Shown in pieces: positions 57,709-64,000 of a stretch of 64,000 nucleotides of DNA; position 1 is the stretch's first letter; every line of letters begins with the position of its first letter. Below the pieces are notes generated by a model that made no database searches, had not been told where the DNA came from, and was given only the letters and a program-made list of their open reading frames with translations. The stretch comes from Salinicola endophyticus (GTDB taxonomy: Bacteria > Pseudomonadota > Gammaproteobacteria > Pseudomonadales > Halomonadaceae): assembly GCF_040536835.1 (NCBI RefSeq), contig NZ_CP159578.1, positions 4,030,001 to 4,094,000 on the forward strand, written 5' to 3'. Made by a program: the position numbers and the translations under genes.

Positions 57709-58416
57709 TCAGCCCCCGGCGATGCCGAAGGCCCAGCCCACTGCCGCCGTGGCGAGCATCGCCAATACCCCCCAGAAGGTGACCCGCACCACCGCCACCC
57801 GCGCCCGGGAGCCGCCGATCCGCGCCGAGACCAGCCCCAGCAGCGCCAGCGCCAGCAGCGAGCCCAGCGCCACCACCAGCGGTATCGCCAAGCGCGTACT
57901 GGATAGTGCCCCGAGCAGGGTGAAGGCCAGCGGCAGCGCCGCACCGGAGAAGAAGGAGAGCGCCGAGGTCCAGGCCGCCTGCAGTGGCCGCGCCGAGTTG
58001 ACGCTGCTGAAGCCCAGCTCGTCGCGGGCGTGGGCGGCCAGCGCATCGTGCTGCATCAGCGTCTCGGCGACTTCATGCGCCAGCGGCGGTGACAGCCCGC
58101 GAGTTTCGTAGATCTCCGCCAGCTCGCGCACCTCGAGTTCGTAGTTGGCCTTGAGCTCGCGCCGCTCCCGGGCCAGATCGGCACGCTCGGTATCCTTCTG
58201 CGAACTCACCGAGACGTACTCACCGGCCGCCATCGACATCGCCCCGGCCACCGCCCCGGCCACACCGGCGGTCAAGACGCCGCCCAGGCCGCTGCCGGCG
58301 GCCGCCATGCCGATCACCAGACTGGCGGTGGAGACAATACCGTCGTTGGCCCCCAGCACCGCTGCACGCAGCCAGCCCACACGGTCGGAATAGTGGCGCT
58401 CCTTGGGAATGTTCAT
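57709..58416 (-). CDS. VIT1/CCC1-family iron/manganese carrier
   Basis: 235 aa from ATG 58416 (MNIPKERHYS, AGGAA 6-7 nt upstream); ATG 58437 is an alternative. WLRAAVLGANDGIVSTASLV and AGAVAGAMSMAAGEYVSVSS are the two signature helices of the family; the cytoplasmic metal-binding helices (ERRELKANYELEVRELAEIY, EVAETLMQHDALAAHARDE) are Glu-rich as expected. Exports Fe2+ or Mn2+ from the cytosol or sequesters it. Ends at a clear terminator. Confidence 0.9.
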   Translation of the reverse strand: MNIPKERHYSDRVGWLRAAVLGANDGIVSTASLVIGMAAAGSGLGGVLTAGVAGAVAGAMSMAAGEYVSVSSQKDTERADLARERRELKANYELEVRELAEIYETRGLSPPLAHEVAETLMQHDALAAHARDELGFSSVNSARPLQAAWTSALSFFSGAALPLAFTLLGALSSTRLAIPLVVALGSLLALALLGLVSARIGGSRARVAVVRVTFWGVLAMLATAAVGWAFGIAGG

Positions 58417-58596
58417 CGCAGGTTCCTGTATGGCCATGTCTCTCCCATCGCGATGAGTCTGACGTTTTTACCTTAAGCCAAACCTAAGCCTGCTGCCGCT
58501 AGTCTGGGCTCCCGAGCCTGTTCCGGTGTCACGACCTGCCGCTCGCCCCGGGGGCTCACCTCGACGCCGACTCGCTCATGACAAGGATCGCCCGCC

Positions 58597-59136
58597 GTGA
58601 ACTCGACACTCCCCCAGCGCTACTCCGCCAAGGCCCGCCACTTTCACTGGAGCGTGGCCTCCTTCGTCGTGCTGGCCTATGCGCTGATTCTCTCGACGGA
58701 TCTCTTTCCGCGCAGCAGCGGTATTCCCGACGTGCTGCTGCAGAGCCACTTCTGGGCCGGTATCGGCGTGCTGCTGCTGGCGACACCGCGCCTGCTGGAG
58801 CGTCTGCGGCGCACGCCGCCGCCGGTCGCGCCGGCGCTGCACCCGCACCTCGAACGGCTCTCGCGGGTCACCCACTGGGCGCTCTACGCCTTTCTGTTCG
58901 CGCAGCCGCTGCTGGGCATCTTCACCGTGTGGCTGAGCGACGGCGCCATCCCCGTGCCGGGCACGTCGCTGGCGCTGGCGTCGCCCTTCCCTCTCAGCCC
59001 AGCGCTGGGGCAGAGCGTGGAGGAAGTGCACACGACCCTGGGCACGATCTTCTACTACGTCATCGGGCTGCACCTGGCCGCGGTGTGCTGGCATCAGTTC
59101 GTGCGTAGGGACAATCTGCTCAAGCGCATGCTCTGA
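58597..59136 (+). CDS. Cytochrome b561-type di-haem membrane protein (CybB family)
   Basis: 179 aa from a GTG start. Four helices with haem-ligand His: YSAKARHFHWSVASFVVLAY, SHFWAGIGVLLLATPRLLER, RVTHWALYAFLFAQPLLGIF and VHTTLGTIFYYVIGLHLAAV. Small prokaryotic b561 proteins oxidise superoxide or pass electrons to quinone. Divergent from the VIT gene. Confidence 0.9.
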   Translation: MNSTLPQRYSAKARHFHWSVASFVVLAYALILSTDLFPRSSGIPDVLLQSHFWAGIGVLLLATPRLLERLRRTPPPVAPALHPHLERLSRVTHWALYAFLFAQPLLGIFTVWLSDGAIPVPGTSLALASPFPLSPALGQSVEEVHTTLGTIFYYVIGLHLAAVCWHQFVRRDNLLKRML

Positions 59137-59156
59137 TCCAAGGCGAGAAGACAGCA

Positions 59157-59180
59157 CCCGGGGCTGGTGAGAGCCCCGGG
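59157..59180. terminator. Bidirectional hairpin between the b561 and gntP genes
   Basis: CCCGGGGCT-N6-AGCCCCGGG, a perfect 9-bp stem in the 73-bp gap between two convergent genes. Likely serves both. Confidence 0.6.
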
Positions 59181-59209
59181 CGCCGGACGTACAGATACCA
59201 CGAGGGGCA

Positions 59210-60595
59210 CTACCCCATGAAGGCGTTGGCGATCAACAGCGCCACCAGGCCGGTGGCCCAACCCAGGGTGGTGGGTACCGACAGCACCAGTAACTGGTGC
59301 TTGGCGGTCTTGACCCCTAGCAGACGGTTGACCACCCAGAAGTAGCTATCGTTGAAGTAGCTGAAGAAGAGCCCGCCCAGACACGCCGCCTGCGCCGCCA
59401 GCACCATATTGACGTCGGGCATGGCAGAGAGGATCGGCGCCGAAATCGACGCCCCGGTGATCATCGAGACCGTGCCGCTGCCCTGCACGAAGCGCACCAG
59501 GGTGGCGATCAGAAACGGAATCAGCACCGCCGGCAGTGCCAGCCCGGCAATGCTCTGACCGATGTAGTCACCCGCGCCGCTGGCCCGCAGCACCGCCCCC
59601 AGCGCGCCCCCGGCACCGGTCACCAGCAGGATGATACCGGCACTCTCGACGCCCTTTTCCAGATGCGCCAGCACCTGATCCTTGGGCATCTTCGGCACCA
59701 GGCCATAGACCGCCGCCAGCACGCCGATACCCACCGCGATGACCGGATGGCCGACGAACTGCACCACCTGGACGAAGACACCCGGTGCATCGCCACCGCC
59801 GGTCAGCGCGGTCACCAGGGTGTTCAGGAAGATCAGCCCGATCGGCAGCACGATCGGCAGTACCGCCTTACTCAGGGTCGGCAGCTCGGATTCCGCCAGC
59901 GGCGTGGCGACCGGGTCGGTATCGTCACGCTTGAGCGAACCGGGCACGTCGCGCTCGATCATCGCTTCGATCCGCGGGCCCATGATGCGCGCATAGAGCA
60001 CCATCACGATCAACGCCGGGGCCGTGAACACGATGCCCCAGGCGATCATCAGCCCGATATCCACACCAAAGATGCCGGCGACGCCCAGCGGGCCCGGGGT
60101 CGGCGGCACCGCGCTGTGGGTCACCGCCAGCCCCGAGGCGAGCGCGATCCCCAGCGTGAGGACCGAACGCCCGCTATTGCGCGCCAGCGCCCGCACCAGC
60201 GGGTTGAGAATCACGTAGGCGGAGTCGCAGAAGATCGGGATCGAGACGATATAGCCGGTGATCGCCATGGCCCAATCCTCACGCTCCTTGCCGAGCAGCC
60301 TGAGGATCGCGTAGGCCATGCGCTGCCCCGCCCCGGAGACTTCCAGAATCCGCCCCATCATCACCCCGAAACCGATCACCAGGCCGATGGTGGAGAGCGT
60401 CTTGCCAAAGCCGGTGGTGATCGCATCGATCACCGCATTGGGCGACATGCCACCGATCAGCCCGGCGATCGAAGCGGCGATCACCAGCGCCAGCAGCGTG
60501 TGCACCCGGGTTTTGATGACCAGCGCGATCATCACGAAGATGGCGATACCCAGGCCAATGATGACCTGAGGACCTGCGACAGCAGCGTCTGTCAT
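59210..60595 (-). CDS. GntP-family gluconate/four-carbon acid sugar permease
   Basis: 461 aa, about 12-14 helices. LLALVIAASIAGLIGGMSPN, TTGFGKTLSTIGLVIGFGVM, SIPIFCDSAYVILNPLVRAL and SGLAVTHSAVPPTPGPLGVA are GntP-family signatures. Family members import gluconate and related aldonates with protons. Its overlap with denD (ATGA) and the nearby ltnD/otnI point to D-erythronate or L-threonate as substrate (inference). Confidence 0.92.
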   Translation of the reverse strand: MTDAAVAGPQVIIGLGIAIFVMIALVIKTRVHTLLALVIAASIAGLIGGMSPNAVIDAITTGFGKTLSTIGLVIGFGVMMGRILEVSGAGQRMAYAILRLLGKEREDWAMAITGYIVSIPIFCDSAYVILNPLVRALARNSGRSVLTLGIALASGLAVTHSAVPPTPGPLGVAGIFGVDIGLMIAWGIVFTAPALIVMVLYARIMGPRIEAMIERDVPGSLKRDDTDPVATPLAESELPTLSKAVLPIVLPIGLIFLNTLVTALTGGGDAPGVFVQVVQFVGHPVIAVGIGVLAAVYGLVPKMPKDQVLAHLEKGVESAGIILLVTGAGGALGAVLRASGAGDYIGQSIAGLALPAVLIPFLIATLVRFVQGSGTVSMITGASISAPILSAMPDVNMVLAAQAACLGGLFFSYFNDSYFWVVNRLLGVKTAKHQLLVLSVPTTLGWATGLVALLIANAFMG

Positions 60596-61575
60596 GGGTG
60601 GACTCCTTGATTGGATTTATCGTTGAGTTCGTCTTCGCGGTAGGCGCGGATGATGGCGTCGAAGTCGGCATCCGCGCGCAGGCCCAGGGCCAGCGAGTGC
60701 GTGACTTCCAGCCCACCGGGCCAACTGGCGACGATGGCGTCGATGCGCGCATCGGGTACGAAGCGCACCCGCTCACGCGCGGCCGCACCGGCGCTGCGCT
60801 CCAGCGCCGCCAGCATCTCGTTCACCGTGACCGTGATGCCGGGCAGGTTGAGGGTGCGCCAGGCGCCGAGCCGCTCCGCCGGCAGCGCCAGCGTCTGGGC
60901 CAGGTTCTCGACCACGGTGCGCGGCGAGGAGAGCCACAGCGGCAGCTCACCGGACACCGGGCAGGTGGTCTCGACCCCGGCCAGCGGCTCGCGGATGATT
61001 GCGCTGGCGAACGACGACGCCGCCTGATTGGGCTTGCCCGGGCGTACCACGATGGTGGGCAGACGGCAGACCCGGCCGTCGACGAAGCCGCGCCGGCTGT
61101 AGTCGTTGACCAGCAGCTCGCCGATCGCCTTCTGCGCGCCATAGGAGGAGCGCGGCTGTGGGCCGATCGCCTCGGCTACCGGCTGTTCGAGCCCCGGCCC
61201 GAACACCGCCAGCGAGCTGGCGAACAGGAAGCGCAGCGGCTGCGGACGCTCACGGCAGGCGTCGAGCAGCGTGCGCGTCGCCTCCAGGTTGACCCGCATG
61301 CCGAGTTCGAAATCGGCCTCGGCCTGGGCGCTCACCACCGCGGCCAGATGGCACACGGCGCCGGTGTCCGCGGCGAACGCCGAGGCCACCAGCGCCGGGT
61401 CGGCGACATCTCCGCTCAGCGACTCGATCCGCGCATCGGCCAGCGGGCACGCCGCCAGATCGATCGAGGTCACCCGGGTGACCGCCTCTCCGTCGATGGT
61501 GATCTCTCCCGACAGCAGCCGGCTGATCAGTCTGGCGCCGAGAAAGCCGGCGCCTCCTGTGACGATGACATGCAT
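60592..61575 (-). CDS. denD: D-erythronate dehydrogenase DenD (NAD-dependent epimerase fold)
   Basis: 327 aa extended SDR. VTGGAGFLGARLISRLLSGE (NAD site), FASSLAVFGPGL and SSYGAQKAIGELLVNDYSRR (Ser, YxxxK). The length, VCRLPTIVVRPGKPNQAASS and PLWLSSPRTVVENL fit DenD, which oxidises D-erythronate at C2 to 2-oxo-tetronate, the substrate of OtnI encoded at 63584. Divergent from the regulator and co-transcribed with the permease. Confidence 0.88.
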   Translation of the reverse strand: MHVIVTGGAGFLGARLISRLLSGEITIDGEAVTRVTSIDLAACPLADARIESLSGDVADPALVASAFAADTGAVCHLAAVVSAQAEADFELGMRVNLEATRTLLDACRERPQPLRFLFASSLAVFGPGLEQPVAEAIGPQPRSSYGAQKAIGELLVNDYSRRGFVDGRVCRLPTIVVRPGKPNQAASSFASAIIREPLAGVETTCPVSGELPLWLSSPRTVVENLAQTLALPAERLGAWRTLNLPGITVTVNEMLAALERSAGAAARERVRFVPDARIDAIVASWPGGLEVTHSLALGLRADADFDAIIRAYREDELNDKSNQGVHP

Positions 61576-61656
61576 GCTGGTTCTCCTGGTTGAGCGCCCT
61601 GCCTTAGGCGCTGCCTGACCAAAGGCGAATGGCGCGGGCGTTTGAGATTTAGCATC

Positions 61657-61667
61657 TTGTCTGACAA
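61657..61667. promoter_or_regulatory. FadR-type GntR operator in the divergent promoter
   Basis: TTGTCTGACAA is a perfect palindrome fitting TNGTNNNACNA, the pattern bound by FadR-subfamily regulators. It sits between denD (minus) and the FadR-type regulator (plus). Confidence 0.65.
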
Positions 61668-61756
61668 ATTATGCTTGGCAGCAACATCGCCATTGGTCGG
61701 ATAGGGTCTACGACAGGCGCCACGACGGCGTTCCCCGACCCAAAGCTACGACCAAC

Positions 61757-61792
61757 GTATAAGGAGCACCCCTTGTATAAGGAGCCCCCCTT
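61757..61792 (+). repeat. 18-bp tandem duplication carrying the regulator's ribosome site
   Basis: GTATAAGGAGCACCCCTT and GTATAAGGAGCCCCCCTT (17/18) lie head to tail. Each carries AAGGAG with a TTG codon about 6-7 nt after it, giving two in-frame start options (61773 and 61791) for the regulator. Confidence 0.8.
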
Positions 61793-62543
61793 GAGTGGAG
61801 ACATCTCGGCACCCTCGCGCGGCCCACAGCTCTCGGAGCAGGTGGCCACACGGCTGAGCGAAGCGATCCAGAGCGGCGAGTGGGCCCGCGGCGAACGCCT
61901 GCCCACCGAGGCCGCGCTGGGCCAGCGCTTCGGCATCAGCCGTTCGGTGGTGCGCGAGGCGATCTCGATGCTGCGCAACGCCGGCCTGGTCACCTCGCGT
62001 CGCGGCAGCGGCAGCTTCGTCGCCGACGCGCCGACCGTGTCCCTGCGCCTGGCCCTGCCCGACTCGGATCTCGCCTCGGTGATCGAAGTGCTCGAGCTAC
62101 GCCGGCCACTGGAGGTGGAAGCCGCACGGCTCGCCGCCAGCCGGCGTACGCCCTCGCAGCTGCGGCGCATCCGCAACGCCATGGTGGATATCGACGAAGC
62201 GGTGGAGGCCGGCCACTCCGGCGTGGAGCAGGACCTGGCCTTCCACCGCGCCATTGCCGAGGCGGCGCACAACGCCCACTTCACCGCGGTGCTCGACTTC
62301 TACAACCGCTTCCTGCACCACGCGATCCAGGTCACGCGGACCAACGAATCCCTGCGCGAGACCTTCATGCAGCAGGTGGTCGCCGAGCACCAGGCGATCG
62401 TCGATGCGATTGCCGCCGGCGATGCCGAGGCCGCGGCGCAGGCCGCCGCACGCCATCTGGAACACGCCGAGGTGCGTCTGCGCCAAGCGCCCGAGGATCT
62501 GATCGCGCGCATCCAGGCACAGCGCCCGAGCGCGCCGGAATAA
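61791..62543 (+). CDS. FadR/FCD-type GntR regulator of tetronate catabolism
   Basis: 250 aa from TTG 61791 (TTG 61773 equally possible); upstream ATG 61671 would put the duplicated ribosome sites inside the protein and is disfavoured. Winged HTH (IQSGEWARGERLPTEAALGQ, FGISRSVVREAISMLRNAGL, VTSRRGSGSFV) then a helical FCD domain with metal-ligand-like Asp/His (DLAFHRAIAEAAHNAHFTAV, EHQAIVDAIAAGDAEAAAQA, RHLEHAEVRL). It probably represses gntP-denD and ltnD-otnI via TTGTCTGACAA, with a tetronate as inducer. Confidence 0.88.
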   Translation: MSGDISAPSRGPQLSEQVATRLSEAIQSGEWARGERLPTEAALGQRFGISRSVVREAISMLRNAGLVTSRRGSGSFVADAPTVSLRLALPDSDLASVIEVLELRRPLEVEAARLAASRRTPSQLRRIRNAMVDIDEAVEAGHSGVEQDLAFHRAIAEAAHNAHFTAVLDFYNRFLHHAIQVTRTNESLRETFMQQVVAEHQAIVDAIAAGDAEAAAQAAARHLEHAEVRLRQAPEDLIARIQAQRPSAPE

Positions 62544-62550
62544 ACAAAGG

Positions 62551-62595
62551 CAAGGCAAAGACAGACAAGCCAAAGACAGGCCAGGCAAAGACAAT
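62551..62595 (+). repeat. Degenerate 14-16-bp tandem array before ltnD
   Basis: Three units around the core GGCAAAGACA / GCCAAAGACA: 62551-62565, 62566-62581 and 62582-62595, lying between the regulator stop and the ltnD ribosome site (GGAGAG at 62599). Confidence 0.7.
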
Positions 62596-62609
62596 CAAGG
62601 AGAGAAGGC

Positions 62610-63563
62610 ATGACACAGCACCACACCGCCGGCGATGCCAGCACCGGCGTCAGCCCCAAGGTCGGCCTGATCGGGCTCGGTTCGATGGGCATGGGCATGG
62701 CCACCTCGCTGGTCAAGGCGGGCTTCGAGACCTGGGGCTGCGACCTGCGCCCGGAGGCCCGCGAGCAGTTCGCCGCCGCCGGCGGCCACGCCGTCGCCAC
62801 GCCGGCCGAGATGGCCGCCGAGGTCGAGATCGTGCTCACCGTGGTGGTCAATGCCGCGCAGACGCGTGACGCGCTGTTCGGCGACGCCGGGCTGGTACAG
62901 GCGCAAGGAGGGCTGGCGCCGGGCAGCGTGGTGATCTCGTGTGCCACCTGCGCCCCGGAAGCGGTGCGCGAACTCGGCACAGAACTCGCCGCCCACGATA
63001 TCCAGCTGCTCGATGCGCCGATCTCCGGCGGCTCGGTGAAAGCCGCCCAGGGCCAGCTGACGATGATGACCTCCGGCCCCGAGGCGCTCTATGCGCGCGC
63101 CGGCGCGGTGCTCGATGCGCTGGCGGCCAAGGTCTTCCGGCTCGGCGACGAGCTCGGCCAGGGCTCCCAGGTGAAGCTGGTCAATCAACTACTGGCGGGT
63201 GTGCACATCGCCGCCGCCGCCGAGGCGATGGCCTACGGCATTCGCGGCGGCTGCGACCCGCAGACCCTCTACGAGGTGATCACCCAGAGCGCCGGCAACT
63301 CGTGGATGTTCGAGAACCGGGTGCCGCATATCCTGGCTGGCGACTACACCCCGCACTCGGCGGTGGATATCTTCGTCAAGGACTTGGGGATCGTTCACGA
63401 TACCGCCCATCGCGACAAGTTCCCGCTGCCGCTGACCGCCCAGGCGCTCAACCAGTTCACCCTCGCCTCCGCCCAGGGCCTGGGGCGCGAAGACGACTCG
63501 GCGGTGGTCAAGGTCTATCCGGGCATCAGCCTGCCCGGCAGCGCCGCCAACGACCCTAGTTGA
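62610..63563 (+). CDS. ltnD: L-threonate dehydrogenase LtnD (beta-hydroxyacid dehydrogenase family)
   Basis: 317 aa. Rossmann motif VGLIGLGSMGMGMATSLVKA (about residues 18-37), substrate motif LDAPISGGSVKAAQGQLTMM and catalytic Lys in GQGSQVKLVNQLLAGVHIAA. Oxidises L-threonate (C2) to 2-oxo-tetronate. Followed 20 bp later by otnI. The closest relatives include tartronate semialdehyde and 3-hydroxyisobutyrate dehydrogenases, but the neighbours support LtnD. Confidence 0.88.
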   Translation: MTQHHTAGDASTGVSPKVGLIGLGSMGMGMATSLVKAGFETWGCDLRPEAREQFAAAGGHAVATPAEMAAEVEIVLTVVVNAAQTRDALFGDAGLVQAQGGLAPGSVVISCATCAPEAVRELGTELAAHDIQLLDAPISGGSVKAAQGQLTMMTSGPEALYARAGAVLDALAAKVFRLGDELGQGSQVKLVNQLLAGVHIAAAAEAMAYGIRGGCDPQTLYEVITQSAGNSWMFENRVPHILAGDYTPHSAVDIFVKDLGIVHDTAHRDKFPLPLTAQALNQFTLASAQGLGREDDSAVVKVYPGISLPGSAANDPS

Positions 63564-63583
63564 ACCGACGAGAGAGCCACGCC

Positions 63584-64000
63584 ATGCCACGCTTTGCCGC
63601 CAACCTGAGCATGATGTTCAACGAGGTGCCGTTTCTCGAGCGCTTCGCCCGCGCCGCCGAGTGCGGCTTCGCCGGGGTCGAGTTCCTGTTCCCCTATGCC
63701 TGCGAACCGGCGGACATCGCCGCCGAACTGAAGCGCCACGGGCTGGCCCAGGTGCTGTTCAATCTGCCGCCGGGAGACTGGGAGGCGGGTGAGCGGGGCC
63801 TGGCAGCGCTGCCGGGGCGCGAGGCGGAGTTCCGCGCCAGTATCGACACCGCGCTGCGCTACGCCGAGGCGCTCGGCTGCATCCGGCTGCACGCCATGGC
63901 TGGGCTGGTCGTGGAGGGCGTCTCGCCCCAGGCGATGCGCGAGACCTATCTGGAGAACCTGCGCGTCGCCGCGCGCAAGCTGGCCGAGCACGGGCGCACG
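63584..64000 (+). CDS. otnI: 2-oxo-tetronate isomerase OtnI, 5' part only
   Basis: 139 codons present; the gene runs off the right edge (full family length about 260). MPRFAANLSMMFNEVPFLER, FAGVEFLFPYACEPADIAAE, VLFNLPPGDWEAGERGLAAL and ALGCIRLHAMAGL are typical of the Hyi/OtnI xylose-isomerase-like TIM barrel. OtnI converts 2-oxo- to 3-oxo-tetronate, for phosphorylation by OtnK and decarboxylation by OtnC, which should lie beyond the window. Confidence 0.9.
   Translation, partial: MPRFAANLSMMFNEVPFLERFARAAECGFAGVEFLFPYACEPADIAAELKRHGLAQVLFNLPPGDWEAGERGLAALPGREAEFRASIDTALRYAEALGCIRLHAMAGLVVEGVSPQAMRETYLENLRVAARKLAEHGRT

Overview
The window is high-GC DNA (mostly dense, short-gapped operons) that looks like the chromosome of a metabolically versatile gammaproteobacterium. 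The closest fit is the Halomonadaceae (Halomonas, Salinicola, Kushneria), suggested by the gene content and protein style: TRAP and AGCS transporters, a split glp regulon, an OsmC-YcaO fusion, GntP plus tetronate genes and an orphan VgrG island. The genus assignment is inference. No rRNA, tRNA, CRISPR array or intact insertion sequence was seen.

Layout. 1-725: 5' part of a dipeptide-type binding protein, minus strand. 1150-12367: an unsaturated-uronate locus with dctP and a GH105 hydrolase (minus), a LacI regulator (minus), then dctQ, dctM, kduD, kduI, a large unclassified glycan-active protein and a LamB-like porin (plus). Two TGAAA-N5-TTTCA palindromes flank the regulator. 12547-14402: a siderophore/haem-type ABC permease and ATPase behind a Fur-like box, with no binding protein. 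14684-18592: glycerol catabolism, glpD-glpF-glpK, closed by a perfect 13-bp terminator stem. 18814-30133: mixed housekeeping and accessory genes (OsmC-YcaO, ornithine cyclodeaminase family, CBS, PhoD, an XRE regulator, AGCS symporter, MFS, MdaB/LysR).

30328-40357: a same-strand run of LacI regulator, ABC importer (binding protein, two permeases, ATPase), GpdQ-like phosphodiesterase, GntR/UTRA regulator, ADP-ribosylglycohydrolase, NCS1 permease and PfkB kinase. The second half mirrors the E. coli yegW/yegTUV gene set. The whole resembles a salvage route for a phosphodiester-containing nucleoside or ribosyl compound.

40517-51054: a lower-GC type VI secretion cargo island, read right to left: VgrG, DUF4123 adaptor, VasX-like pore-forming effector, three tandem DUF6708 membrane proteins with an exact 1102-bp period, then two small membrane proteins. 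The DUF6708 copies differ mainly in their membrane hairpins, while their ends and intergenic spacers are nearly identical, which suggests an expanding and diversifying immunity array. It is followed by a double zinc-ribbon DUF746-like protein and a 149-bp palindromic repeat.

52451-59136: a DUF4235 protein, a ferric-siderophore TonB receptor with a Fur-like palindrome, an AGE-family sugar isomerase, an SDR, a VIT-family metal carrier and a cytochrome b561. 59210-64000: four-carbon acid sugar (erythronate/threonate) catabolism, with gntP-denD (minus) divergent from a FadR-type regulator, ltnD and otnI (plus), running off the window end. Short tandem duplications of 14-18 bp recur in leader regions (about 25.4, 56.5, 61.8 and 62.55 kb) and in one signal peptide (10.8 kb).
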